Shown: positions 37,958-53,100, numbered from the stretch's first letter. The stretch is 64,000 nt of DNA from Doris montereyensis (GCA_037039925.1 JAXRKP010001504.1:46001-110000), one strand, 5' to 3'. Numbers and translations: made by a program. The notes: generated by a model from the sequence alone, not told the origin.

Positions 37958-40900
37958 GTGAGTATCCAAACTGAAACAATTTCTGCATTTTTTTGTGGTT
38001 GTACGGCAAGGGAGATAACTGAAAGTAAAACAGCGTCATTATAATTTGATTGTCAAAGCAATGTTTTTTAACCCGAAAGGAAATCTCTAATCCCATGAAT
38101 TTCGAATTAAACTTTTTTCGAGTTTTTTGTTGTTGACATCATCATCAGTATTGCAGTCTATCCTATTCAAGAGACTCGCATAAAATGTTTTTAGGTGTGT
38201 TACATAATACATATATACGTTTTTCATTTGATTTACCCACGTCCACAACTAAGTTGATCTCCAGGTTTTTTGAAGTATTTTTAATTTTGCCTGGACTGCC
38301 CTGTCAACAGCCAAGGGATCTTTAATGTGCACAGATTGTTGTGATCTGCATGCAGTACCTCCTTTTTTATAGTCCGTCTCCTACCTGGACCAGGATAGAT
38401 TTTACTTGAAAAATAACTTGAGGAAATGTTTCAGCCGTTAGCGGGGCTTGAACCAATGACCTTTTTGGTTGAGAGGCTGGACAATCTTATTTGTAGGCAA
38501 ACATGGTGGTAGGTAAATGGCAAACGCAAGCGCACAAAGAAAGGCTATGATCAGGATTAAAATAAATTAAATCGAATTCTTCTTACCCAAATGCAACGCA
38601 TCAATGAAAATTTCCTCACCCACCAAGACCACATTGGTTGAACACGCACCTTTGAGTTGATTGAGAACAGTTGACCTCAATTGTTTTTTGTAACATACTT
38701 TTGGCAATGATGAATTTATTAATTGAGACCATTGTTCGTTTTTGCCTACTACACAAAATATCAGACGCATCAATGGTTGACTGACCTCAAATGTTTCTGT
38801 AACGTACTTTTGGCAATGATGAATTTATTAATTAAGACCATTGTTCGTTTTGCCTACTACACAAAATATTACATGTATGTATTGTGACGCTGCGTTGTGT
38901 GGCAGGTGGAGTAAGATTCACTGTTAACGCAGGTGGTTGGTGGGTGTTGCTGGTAGGTCTTATTTCTTTCTTTACCTTCTTTCACTTTAAATCTTTCATC
39001 TTGCTGTTTCCTCTTAAATCAGCCTGAGATCACCCCAATGGTGGATGGTGTAAATTTCAATGAAACAAACAAAAATTCACTGTTAACGCAGCTTATATAA
39101 TATGCTAGACGATGACCATTGTTTGCTTAGCTCATGTGAACGAAATTGGCACCTTGCTATCTATCTAGCGGGTAGAGAGAGGAGGTGGCTATCAGCACCT
39201 ATTTATTACAGATGAGAGGCATGGCATGATCATCTTCAAGTCTAGTTTGATTGAAATGCCTTTCTTAATATGAAATACATGGAAAAGGACATCTGTCTTG
39301 ACAACTTTGACACGTTAGATATGTTAAAAATCATATTGTTTGCTGTTCAGGTCGTGTTGTCAGATGGCCGTAGAAAAAGAAAAGTCTTTCTCTTGAGAAA
39401 AGTATGTGCCAGCAGCGTGTTCTTACAACTTACACAGACCTATATGTACGTGAATTAACGCATGTGGACAATCTTTTGGAACTGCAAGTTCATGAGATCC
39501 TTGCCGAAAAGCAAATTCAATCTTTACCCGTAAGGGGGTGTCAGCTTGCTAGTACTAGAGGGGTTCCCTAACTTTATTCCTCCATGAACCCCCCTGTGGA
39601 TGATAATAATAATACTAATATAATTCATTTGTATAGCGCCCACTCCCATCTTACGAAAGCTCTAGGCGCATAATATGGATGTCAGAGGTCTCCATGAACC
39701 GCCTGTGGATGTCAGATGTCTCCACAAACCCTCTGTGGATGTCAGATGTCTCCACAAACCCCCTGTGGATGTCAGAGGTCTCCACAAACCCCCTGTGGAT
39801 GTGAGATGTCTCCACAAACCCCTGTGGATGTCAGAGGTCTCCATGAGTCCCCTGTAGATGTCAGAGGTCTCCACAAAACCCTCTGTGGATGTGGATGTCT
39901 CCACAAACCCCCTGTGGATGTCAGATGTCTCCCAAACCCCCTGTGGATGTCAGAGGTCTCCACAAACCCCTGTGGATGTCAGAGGTCTCCATGAACCCTC
40001 TGTGGATGTCAGAGGTCTCCATGAACCCCCTGTGGATGTCAGATGTCTCCACAAAACCCTCTGTGGATGTCAGATGTCTCCACAAACCCCCTGTGGATGT
40101 CAGATGTCCACAAACCCTCTGTGGATGTCAGAGGTCTCCAAGCCCCCTGTGGATGTCAGAGGTCTCCATCCTGTGGACAAACAAAACCCTCTGTGGATGT
40201 CAGATGTCTCCACAAAACCCTCTGTGGATGTCTGTGGATGTCTCCACAAACCCCCTGTGGATGTCAGATGTCTCCACAAACCCCTGTGGATGTCAGATGT
40301 CTCCACAAACCCTGTGGATGTCAGATGTCTCCACAAAACCCCTGTGGATGTCAGATGTCTCCACAAACCCCCTGTGGATGTCAGATGTCTCCATGAACCC
40401 CCTGTGGATGTCAGAGGCCTCCATGAACCCCACACAATCTGAGCCCAGATTATACTATACACAAGCATGCCCGTAGACAATGATGATTTATGATTACTCT
40501 TTTAGCACATTTTTTTTTTCAACGATGAACTACTCAAAAGTTTGCCGAGTGCAAAGTGAATCAAGTACCGGTAGAGTGTTAGAGACTTAGTTTAGGCGAA
40601 CTTTTCAATACATATTATCTAATTACCGGAAATGACGGAATGAGTAACAATAACAATTAAACATTTCGTGGATCGCAGGCAAAACAATCTTTTCCCAATC
40701 AATTTAAATGCTGATTTGATCCACGGGTTTATTCGCGAAGAACCTAAAGCAGGCTATTTGAAATCTACCTGTGAAATATGGCAGTTGTGGGTGCAGTGGT
40801 TCTTAAGTTTAGCGCGGTCGAAGTTTGAGATGTACAGTTTTATATACATATATAGATAACAGCACTACGTAAAAGATCAAGTTCATAGTGTAATGATGAC

Positions 40901-43900
40901 AACAGATGAACAAATTATATATATTATAAAATGTTGAGTGTATGAGATTGGAAATACTGTAATGTTCATACATTCGTATGGTTTATTATCATATCGCAAC
41001 AGATTTAAGATCAAATATTATTTCATTTTCAACTAAAAGTAATCTAGTTTGACACTCAGAAAAGTTCCACAAACCCCCATCCCCCGCCAGGATGGAATCA
41101 TGCAACCCTCTGGCTGGCCTGGGGGTTCATGCACTCCAGTCAGTAGGGAACCCTCTGCTTTTGCAGTCGGTTTTAGCCGCTGCAATGTACCTCGATGCCA
41201 TGCCTTGCACGCTTGTGGGCCAATCTGTTCAAATTCGGCCGTTCACCCTCCTATTCCTACTAATGTGATAAAATTGAAAAAAAAAAAGAAAAATTCTTTT
41301 GTTAATTTTTTTCCTTGTTGTATTCATCATTCCTTCACTTTTTGCTTCTCTACATACAGAATAGAGATGGCGGAGACCATGTTCTCCCTGACTGAGCCAG
41401 CCGTCAGAAAGCGAAACCCAAAGGTGCCGATTCCCAATCTGGAGAAGCCAAAGAGACCAGCATGAGAACGCCACTTGAAACCAAAGCCACAGCAACTACA
41501 CCCAAACTTCCGAATACCCCTCCTGTAATAAATCAAGCCTCCCGAAGACTTAAACTTGACGTCCTGACAACGCCCACGTCGTCTGCTGGCTCAGGTAAAA
41601 CGCCGGGGCAAGTAAAAAATCAACAGATGGTGACATTACCAAACGGTTGGACCATTCGGGTCGTGAAAAAGACAAACTGGAAGGTCCGAAGGAAAGTTTG
41701 ATGTCTATTATTTCAGGTAAGAGTTTGATTTCATTTTACCTACACCCACAGTTAAGGTGATCTCGGGGGTTTGGTAGGATTTTTAAATTTGTAAACAGCC
41801 GAGGGATCTTTAACGTGCACAGAGTGTTGTGATCTGCACACAGGACCTCCTCTTTATCGGGGGGGGGGGGGTAGGGCAGACTACTCGAAAAAACGTCAGA
41901 TTTTTCAAACATTGACCGGGTTTGAAACCACAACCTTTCGGTTGAGAGGCCGTCACCTGCCTCTGGACTACTGATTCATAGTTTTAAAAATGGATAAGGA
42001 TTTTGCCCGCCATTGAAAAAATGTGCACAGCTGGGCTGTGGATGTGGCCGGAGTTCTGGTTGGCTGAGATTGTAAGGTAAGTATGGCGTTTTGTGAAAAA
42101 CAATCATTGGCGTATATCGTGTTTTGTGAAGAAATGTCACATTGTCAAGCTGAAATGAACAGGAAATATTGCGGCACAAGGAAACTGCCTATCGGTAGAG
42201 ATTTCAAAACGAAAATATCACAGGGGCCATTAACTCATTTATTTTTCAATTTATGTATATATATATCGCGATTCGTGATGGAACCCTTCATATATAGTCT
42301 CACAGATTTACCAAGTGTAGCCCATCTTAAGCCATGTTGTTGTAATGTTGAAGAAAGTTTTTGTCTATGGTACTGGTAGCATGGTAACATTACTGATGAC
42401 CTAATCTCATACACCACGTACTCACAGTTTTCTATGTCTGTCCCATTCTGCCCATTCCCGTATCCCAGCCCAGAAAACAAAAGTTCCGTTCCAGAAATGA
42501 GATCTCAAAATTTTGTCAAGACACTGGATGTGAACTGAAAATGGAGGAATTTGAGTTTAGTGCTTCGCGGTTGGCGGAGCGAGGCATTCTGGACTTGGGG
42601 AACATCCAGAAGACAAAGTCGGAGCAGGCGTTGTCAAGGGCCAAAGGAAGTGGCGGCGCACGGAAGGCATCTCAGAAAATCATGAAAAAGAGAGAGCTGT
42701 TCAAACATGCCAAACTGGCCATGGGGAGCAAGAAAAGCGGTGGGTTCTCTTCCAAAGCGTCGGACGCATTAGACAAGAAGGACCAGCAGCCCTTGCAGAA
42801 ACTGGTCATCAAAATGCCATTCGGCGGCAGCTTTACAAAGGCACGCATGACTAAGAAGGAGAGCAGTCAGATTTGTTCCTACTTTGCTCCTGCCGAGGAG
42901 GGAGAATCCTTTGGGGACGTCTACGACTTTGGTGAAGACGGGGAAGGGCACGACCAACCGCCGCCGCTACCAATGCGTCTTGGAGTTAAGAAGGCAGGTT
43001 TTAAGCAGGTTGGAAAGAAAAAGAAACCAGGTAATGTCAAAACGGCCCGCGTGAATGGCTTAAGCGGGGCACAGGCTTTACAGGCCATACCTGCCACACC
43101 TCAGCCAGTGCCAAAAAAGCGTGGCCGTCCGAAAAGAATTCAGGCACAGGCAGATGCGGCAGTGCCAGGTGAAGGGAACCAACCAGAGACAATTTCCTCC
43201 ACAGGAGAAGCCACGGAGCCTCTTTTAGACAATAGTGTGCTCGCCTCAGGCACTGAACAAGAGGAAAGAGACGCCTCGACAGTGTCAACAGCTGAAAATG
43301 AGGTTGCTCCCGCCAGCACGAGGAAACAACGTGGGCATCACCTACCTTCAGCAGCGAAGACAAGCGTACCGGATGAAAAGTCCTTGCCCCAGGCGCAGAG
43401 GAAGCGGACCCCGACGCCTCAATGGCTTCCAGTTGCCGAAAGTCAACCCACCACCAGTCCTGTGTCGGCAAAGAAGAAGAAGCGTGGGCGGTACGTTTCT
43501 GCTGGCAGGAGGAGGAAAAGGGGTTGTGCCGCCACAACCACCACCACCACCACCACCTCATGTCAGCCGGTTTCTGATGAGGATCTCAAGGAGAGGCGGA
43601 CGGCTCCCCCACACCCGACGAGAGTGTTTTAGATGACACCCCTGCAACAACGGCCTCTGCAGAAAACGATGCCTCAACAGTATCTTTGGCTAATGGCCAA
43701 ACGTCTCCCGCGTTGAACATTAGAAATAGAAAACGAGGGAGACCCTCCTCTACCTCCAAGGCAGTTGGCCAGATGGAGGACAGTGTTTTGTCGTCAGCGT
43801 GGATGAACCCGACGTCTTTTTATTTCAGCGGTGGAAAGCCAGAGTCCGGAGGCAGGAAGCAAAGGAGGAGACTTCTCTGCTGCTTCAATACAAGATAAGG

Positions 43901-46900
43901 TCTTGACCCCGGGGACAGAGGAGACGGACGCGTCCTTCATGTCTGCCCCGGAAAGCCAGGATGTCACGCCGGCGCCCAAAGAAGGGGTCGGCCACCCAAG
44001 AAAAATTTCCAGCGCGTCAGAAAACGGCCGTCACTCCAGCAGCAGCGGTGAAGGAGGAAGTGTCGTGGGAGGAATATCAGAAAGGGCTGGCCACTGAGAG
44101 CAAAGCTGAGGTTGAGTGTGTGAAAACCATGGAAAATGGCCACACTACTAATGGTGGCGGTGATGAAAGCAAACCTTTGGTGTCTTCAGAGAAAACTGAA
44201 GCTGGGGAGTTGACGAGCGAGGAAATTTTAACTGCGGCAAGGGAATATAATAAGGTTCCACCCCAGATTACAGCAGAGTACATCATAAGCAAGGTAAGGA
44301 GATGAAGACTTTTTTTTTTTTTATTTATTGGTGCATCAGTCTCACTTGAATTTTCACCCTTTTTGGAATGAGTACATTTTCATGCTTTCTCTTTAAAGAG
44401 GACATTGCTTCATTTGATTAATTGACTCTTAAAAGGGGATAGGGGTCCTGATCATGATTTCTAGTCAAAAGTCTTTGATGTAGCCAATTTTGACCGCTAC
44501 CATTGAACTCATCATGTTTAAATTAGCTAGAGAGAAAAAAAGGGAAAAAAATGTGTTTATCATCTTGAATTTTCATTATAAAAATATGGTCAAAGCTTCA
44601 ATCATATAAAGGCTTTGTTAGTTTTAACAGATTCGGTGGTAACTTTGCACACACATTATTTCGTCCAATAGCTAGCACATTATTTGGTCCAACAGCTAGC
44701 ACATTATTTAGTCCAATAGCTAGCACATTATTTGGCCCAATAGCTAGCACATTATTTGGTCCAATAGCTAGCACATTACTTTGTCAAATGGCTAGCACAT
44801 TACTTTGTCAAATGGCTAGCACATTACCTGGTCCAATAGCTAGCACATTATTTTTTTTCAATAGCTAGCACATTACTTTGTCAAATGGCTACCACATTAC
44901 CTGGTCCAATAGCTAGCACATTATTTTTTTCAATGGCTAGCACATTATTTGGTCCAATAGCTAGCACATTACTTGGTCCAATAGCTAGCACATTACTTGG
45001 TCCAATAGCTAGCACATTACTTGGTCCAATAACTAGCACATTACTTGGTCCAATAGCTAGCACATTACTTGGTCCAATAGCTAGCACATTACTTTGTCAA
45101 ATGGCTAGCACATTATTTGGTCCAATGGCTAGCACATTACTTGGTCCAATAGCTAGCACATTACTTGGTCCAATAGCTAGCACATTACTTTGTCAAATGG
45201 CTAGCACATTACTTTGTCAAATGGCTAGCACATTACTTGGTCCAATAGCTAGCACATTACTTTGTCAAATGACTAGCACATTACTTGGTCCAATAGCTAA
45301 CACATTATTTTGTCCAATAGCTAGCACATTATTTAGTCCAATAGCTAGCACATTACTTTGTCCAATAGCTAACACATTACTTTGTCCAATAGCTAGCACA
45401 TTACTTGGTCCAATAGCTAGCACATTACTTGGTCCAATAGCTAGCACATTACTTGGTCCAATGGCTAGCACATTACTTTGTCAAATGGCTAGCACATTAC
45501 TTGGTCCAATAGCTAACACATTATTTTGTCCAATAGCTAGCACATTATTTAGTCCAATAGCTAGCACATTACTTTGTCCAATAGCTAACACATTACTTTG
45601 TCCAATAGCTAGCACATTACTTTGTCCAATAGCTAGCACATTACTTTGTCCAATAGCTAACACATTATTTTGTCCAATAGCTAACACATTACTTTGTCCA
45701 ATAGCTAGCACATTACTTTGTCCAATAGCTAGCACATTACTTGGTCCAATAGCTAGCACATTACTTGGTCTAATAGCTAACACATTACTTTGTCAAATGG
45801 CTAGCACATTACTTGGTCCAATAGCTAACACATTATTTTGTCAAATGACTAGCACATTACTTTGTCCAATAGCTAGCACATTACTTTGTCAAATGGCTAG
45901 CACATTACTTTGTCAAATGACTAGCACATTACTTTGTCAAATGGCTAGTACATTACTTTGACAAATGGCTAGCACATTACTTTGTCAAATGGCTAGCACA
46001 GCAAATTATTTTGTCAAATGGCTAGCACATTACTTTGTCCAATAGCTAGCACATTACTTTGTCAAATGGCTAGCACATTACTTGGTCAAATAGCTAGCAA
46101 ATTACTTTGTCAAATGGCTAGCACATTACTTTGTCCAATAGCTAGCACATTATTTGGTCCAATAGCTAGCATATTATTTGGTCCAATAGCTAGCACATTA
46201 TTGGGTCCAATAGGTAGCACATTACTTGGTCCAATAGCTAGCAGATTACTTTGTCAAATGGCTAGCACATTACTTGGTCCAATAGCTAACACATTATTTT
46301 GTCAAATGGCTAGCACATTACTTTGTCCAATAGCTAGCACATTACTTTGTAAAATGGCTAGCACATTACTTGGTCCAATAGCTAACACATTACTTTGTCA
46401 AATGGCTAGCACATTACTTGGTCCAATAGCTAACACATTACTTTGTCAAATGGCTAGCACATTATTTGGTCCAATGGCTAGCACATTACATTGTCAAATG
46501 GCTAGCACATTACTTGGTCCGATAGCTAGCACATTACTTTGTCCAATAGCTAGCACATTATTTGGTCCAATAGCTATAAAATTACTTTGTCAAATGCCTA
46601 GCACATTATTTGGTCCAATAGCTAGCACATTATTTGGTCCAATAGCTAGCACATTACTTGGTCCAATAGCTAGCACATTATTTGGTCCAATGGCTAGCAC
46701 ATTATTTAGTCCAATAGCTAGCACATTATTTGGTCCAATAGCTAGCATATTATTTGGTCCAATAGCTAGCACATTACTTGGTCCAATAGCTAACACATGA
46801 CTTTGTCCAATAGCTAACACATTACTTGGTCCAATAGCTAACACATTACTTTGTCCAATAGCTAACACATTACTTTGTCCAATAGCTAGCACATTACTTG

Positions 46901-49900
46901 GTCCAATAGCTAACACATTACTTGGTCCAATAGCTAACACATTACTTTGTCCAATAGCTAACACATTACTTGGTCCAATAGCTAACACATTACTTGGTCC
47001 AATAGCTAACACATTACTTTGTCCAATAGCTAACACATTAATCTGTCCAATAGCTAGCACATTACTTGGTCCAATAGCTAACACATTACTTTGTCCAATA
47101 GCTAACACATTACTTGGTCCAATAGCTAACACATTACTTGGTCCAATAGCTAACACATTACTTTGTCCAATAGCTAACACATTACTCTGTCCAATTGCTA
47201 GCACATTACTTTGTCCAATAGCTAGCACATTACTTGGTCCAATAGCTAACATATTACTTTGTCCAATAGCTAACACATTACTTGGTCCAATTGCTAACAC
47301 ATTACTGTGTCCAATAGCTAAACATTACTTTGTCCAATAGCTAACACATTACTCTGTCCAATAGCTAGCACATTACTTGGTCCAATAGCTAACACATTAC
47401 TTTGTCCAATAGCTAACACATTACTTGGTCCAATAGCTAACACATTACTTGGTCCAATAGCTAACACATTACTTTGTCCAATAGCTAACACATTACTCTG
47501 TCAATAGCTAGCACATTACTTGGTCCAATAGCTAGCACATTATATGGTCCGATAGCTAACACATTACTTGGTCCAATAGCTAACACATTACTTGGTCCAA
47601 TAGCTAACACATTACTTGGTCCAATAGCTAGCACATTACTTGGTCCAATAGCTAGCACATTACTCTGTCCAATAGCTGGCACATTATTTGGTCCAATAGC
47701 TAGCACATTATTTAGTCGAATAGCTTGCACATTACTTGGTCCAATAGCTAGCACATTATTTAGTCCAGTAGCCAGCACATTATTTAGTCCAATAGCTAGC
47801 ACATTATTTGGTCCAATAGATAGCACATTATTTGGCCCAATAAGCTAGCACATTATTTGGTCCAATAGCTAGCACATTATTTAGTCCAATAGCTAGCACA
47901 TTACTCGGCCCAGTAGCTAGCACATTATTTAGCCCAATAGCTAGCACATTATTTAGTCCAATGGATAGCACATTACTTGGTGAAATAGCTAGCACATTAT
48001 TTGGTCCAATAGATAGCACATTATATGGCCCAATAGATAGCACATTATTTGGATTCTCCAAATTTTCTGATCTTTCTACAATTTCTTATTTGCTCTTTTG
48101 ATTTAAAAAAACCAAAAAAAAACCCAATCTTTACAGCTTCCAATGTGAGGAGTCGATACTTTGGCAAGACGGGGGGATCGACCAATGGTGACAAGACCCA
48201 AGTTAAAACGCGACGACAAGTGGGTGCCGCCACATTCTCCGTTTTGCCTTGTGCAGGAATCTCTCTTCCATGACCCCTGGAAGTTGTTGGTGGCGACCAT
48301 CTTTCTCAACAAAACCACAGGTTACTCTTTGCTTCATATTTATTGGGTTGGGTTTTTTTTTTCTCTTCAAATTAAAAAAAAAGTTTTTTTTAGCCTCTTT
48401 GTATTGAGTAAAATTTAATAGTAATCAGCTGCTTTTTTGTAGTTCTTACTTCTTACAGGGGGGGGCCTAGGTAGTCCAGACGCAAGTTGTCGGCCTTTCA
48501 ACACAAAGGTAGTGGGTTATGAGCCCCGCCGGTGGTTGAAAATATTTTCCCAAGTTTTCTCAAGCAAAGTCTACCTTCCTCTCGTCCAGGTAAGTGGATC
48601 GACACATACTCCCATCGGAGACGGACGGTTAAAAGGAGGTCCCGTTTGCAGATAACAACAACACTGTGCACGTTAAAGATCCCTTCGGCTGTTTTTTTTT
48701 TACAGGGCAGTCTGGGCAAAATTACAGATCCTACAGGCAAAACCCCTCGAGATCATCTTGGCTGTGGGTGTGGGAAAATCCAATCAAGTCAAAATCAAAC
48801 TTGCTTCTTCTTACCTTCCACTTGCACTCTATGGCAACAAATCTTTTATCTGTTGGCAGGGGCCCTTCCGGTAGGTTCTAGTTATTTCACTTCCCTTTTT
48901 CATTGGGCTTTCATCTCGCTGTTTCCTCTCAAGTCAAGTCACCCTGTTCCACCGCATTGTGGTGGACGGGGTAAATTTTATTTTTAATGAGACAGATCCG
49001 TCTACTTCCTCCGAGTTCACTCTGAGATCACCATGCACATGACGTGTTGGTGGACAGGGTAAATTGCCGTGAAAGTAAGAAACAGACAAACCTTTTTGTT
49101 TTTACTGCTAAGCGCCATCATTGAGCATTTTGACGGACGAGAGGCGCTCAATAAATCAAATGCATTATTATTTTTATTATTTTTAGCCTGTTTGGGCGGG
49201 TGGTTGATGGGTGGTGCTAAGGGTGGGTCCTACTTTTTGCCTTTCTTTTTTCATCACATGGTTTTCACTTTGCTGTTTTGGATTTAATTTATTCTGAGAT
49301 CACCACATATAATATGATAGACAGAAATCATTAAAAAAGAAGGAAACAAACAATCAGCCTCATAGTCTTCGGACTGAGGTAAACTTATTAATATTACAGT
49401 GGAGCCCGCGATGAAAACTCTACAAAATTGCTTGAATTCATTCTTTTATTATGTAACCAGTCGCCTTGACTACTGTGATTCTCTTTTCTATTATGATCTT
49501 CCCAAACACACAAGCGACAGAATTCCGAAGATCTAAAACAAAGCAGCTAGAATCGTAACACGAACCAAACACCATCAACCTTTGACTCCAATTATCTTAA
49601 CTCTACCTTAGTTTCCAGTTGAATCAAGAATCAAATTCAAAATCGCTTGCTTGGTTTTCAAATCTACCTTCAACTTAGCCCCTGAATACTTAAAATCATT
49701 CGTTGAAATGTACCATCCAAATAGATAATCACGCTCTTAAACATCAATTAAACTGAAAAGAACCATTCCAAAAATATGAATTCTCTGGCCGAGCTTTTCT
49801 CCACTCTGATTGATCCAGCTGTCTGTAAGTCTCTGAGTCCCCACACTAGAAACGGCTCAAGTTTCAGCATTTTTAGGAGAAGATTAAAACCTAACTTTTT

Positions 49901-50143
49901 AGCATGCATCAGATAAGTTTTGAATTATATAAATATTTGTAATCTGTCAGTACTGTGACCTACTCTGTTTATCTGGGAGTATGTGGATGTATGTGTGCAT
50001 ATATCTTTTGTATGTACTCTATGTACGTTTGTATGTGTGAGTTTTTGAGATTTTCGTTGTCCTTATTGAAATAATGATTGATATACACTTTACATTGTTA
50101 AGCACCTTTGAGTATACTTGTGATGGAGATTTACGCTCGATCA

Positions 50144-50197
<54 letters not shown>

Positions 50198-53100
50198 AGT
50201 GGTGTCTGCCTAAGAACCGGGTCCTCAGGAGACCGAAACAGCAGATAGATATGCTAAGACGTATATGGTGCCCCCCCCCCCCCATGTGTCTTGTGTTTGA
50301 TGTAACCAATTTTTGCCTGTTCTCTCATCGCTTTGCTCTGAAGCAGGTCGTATGGCCATCCCAACCTTGTGGAAATTTCTCAATCGCTGGCCAACTCCAC
50401 ATTTGGCGTGCGGTGGAGATGTACAGGACATGGTTGACGTCCCCTGTTCCCCCTGGCCTGAACTACACAAGAGCAAACACCATCAAGAGATTCTCACGTG
50501 AGTGGTCGTGTCGTCGTTGTCGTCGTCCATCCCTGTTCGCTTTACTTTACAATCTTGTTGACATAACAGGAAGATGAATTTGTGAACTCACTCAACCCTT
50601 ATATGCAGAGCTGCCAAGTGACCCTCTTTGGGAGGGGACAGTCCCTCTCATAAGTCATTTGTCCCTCTGTCTCTCCCAAACATAATTTAGTCCCTCCGTC
50701 CATCCCAAATGTCACTTAGTCCATCCGTCCGTCCCTAATGTCATTTAGTCCCTCCATCCCTCCCAAATGTCATTTAGTCCCTCCATCCTCCCAAATGTCA
50801 TTTAGTCCCTCCATCCCTCCCAAATGTCATTTGTCATTTAGTCCCTCCATCCCTCCCAAATGTCATTTAGTCCCTCCGTCCCTCCCAAATGTCATTTAGT
50901 CCCTCCATCCCTCCCAAATGTCATTTAGTCCCTCCATCCCTCCCAAATGTCATTTAGTCCCTCCATCCCTCCCAAACGTCATTTAATCCCTTCCAAATGT
51001 CATTTAGTCCCTCCATCCCTTCCAAATGTCATTTAGTCCCTCCATCCCTCCCAAATGTCATTTAATCCTTCCAAATGTCATTTAGTCCCTCCATCCCTCC
51101 CAAATGTCATTTAGTCCCTCCATCCCTCCCAAACGTCATTTAATCCCTCCCAAATGTCATTTAGTCCCTCCATCCCTGCCAAATGTCATTTAGTCCCTCC
51201 ATCCCTCCCAAACGTCTTTTAATCCCTTCCAAATGTCATTTAGTCCCTCCATCCCTCCCAAATGTCAATTAGTCCCTCTGTCCCTTCCAAATGTCATTTA
51301 GTCCCTCTGTCTCCCCAAATGTCATTTAGTCCCTCCATCCCTCCCAAATGTCATTTAGTCCCTCCGTCCCTTCCAAATGTCATTTAGTCTCTCTGTCTCC
51401 CCCAAACGTCATTTAGTCCCTCTGTCCCGCCCAAACATCAATAAGTCCTTCTGTCCCTCCCAAATGTCATTTAGTCCCTCTATCTCCCCCCAAATGTCAT
51501 TTAGTCCCTCCGTCCTCCCAAATGTCATTTAGTCCTACCCTCCCTCCCAAATGTCATTTAGTCCCTCCGTCCCTCCCAAATGTCATTTAGTCCTCTGTCT
51601 CTCCCAAATGTCATTTAGTCCCTCCATCCCTCCCAAATGTCATTTAGTCCCTCCGTCTCTCCCAAACATCATTTTGTCTTTCCATTCCTCCTAAACATCA
51701 TTTTTGTCTGTCCATCTCTCCCAAACATCATGACATTTGTCCCGTTCCTCCCAATCCCAAACGTCATTTGTCCCTCTATCTTCCCTCTTGAGTCTCAGCC
51801 TGGCAACAGTGGGTGATTTGGTGGGGATGTTGGTAGGTCCCACCTCTTTTCTTTCACTCTTCAACTTCTTTCTCATTCATCTTTCTTGCTGCTTCCTGCT
51901 TAATTCTCCCTGAGATCATTGCATATGGTGAACACTATTGTAATGAAACGAACAAAAAAGGCCTGGCAGCTCTGCCCTTATGACAATCTTATCTAAATGG
52001 GAGAGACTTATAACATTGTAATGTAAACTTGAGTCAGGTGTCGATGATGGAGAAAGAAACTCCAGAAGTCCCATTCACTTGCTATGCCGAAGGGAGAGAT
52101 ACAACAATGAAATCGTTTCTCCCTTGCAACTAAGGAATCGTTTCTCCCCTTCTCAACTAATATTATATCTCATGGCCAACACCACACAATACCACTGCAG
52201 TGTAATTGTTAGCGTTTCATCTGAAAGCGTTTCATATAATTATATTTATTGTTGTTTGTGCTCTAATGATTTTTTACTTATTTATTTATGTGACCTTAAA
52301 TTGTTGTATGCTATGTATTATTGCCCTTGTATATGTATATTGTGTGTGTTCTACTGTGAAACTTGATGTAACACCAAGCAAATGTGCCTGTATTTTTGGA
52401 CAACGAAGATATTTATATATAAACATCTCATCTTAAAAACAGAGATGACATCAGGAAAGGAAGGGGCAGGTAAAGAGGATTTTAAAGAGATTTGAAAAAG
52501 AATCAGAAGAGTAAATTTGAATGGAGAAAAACACAACTATTAAGAAAGCGCACTTTAAAGTTACGTCGGCATTCAATATGGCGTTCCACTTCGCTGTCCC
52601 CTTGAAAAGTTTACTCTTAAGGAAAAAGACGCGAACATTTTTTATTCAAACAACAGGGCTCAAACCCACAACCTTTGGACCACCTTGTCTCCATTTAATC
52701 AAGAAGGGGGCCGTATGCGCTCATGATGCATGCCCTCATATATATATATATATATTTTATATTACTCTGTCTTACGTTGCTGTGTTTGCTCACAGATGAA
52801 TGTTTAACCAAGAAATGCATGTGTGCACTTATGACGTATGTCCTCATACATTTGTGTTTATATTATTCTTAAATCTTACGTTGCTGTGTTTGCTCACAGA
52901 TGAATGTTTAACCAAGAAGTGCATGTGTGCACTTATGACGTATGTCCTCACACATTGTTTATATTACTCTTAAATCTTACGTTGCTCTGTTTGCTCACAG
53001 ATGAATATTTAACCAAAAGTGGACGTATCCCATTGAACTCCATGGCATTGGTCAGTACGGTAACGATTCCTACAGGATATTCTGTGTCAATGAATGGAAA

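Noticed and set aside
39662..40480. CRISPR-like regular 30-bp repeats
   Set aside because: Head-to-tail minisatellite without unique spacers, in a eukaryotic intron; no cas genes.
44885..46800. Open frames of 358 and 260 codons ([12 protein letters not shown] octapeptide repeats) and matching minus-strand frames
   Set aside because: They arise because the minisatellite unit is 24 bp, divisible by three, so every frame without a stop in the unit stays open. They lie in an MBD4 intron and are open on both strands.
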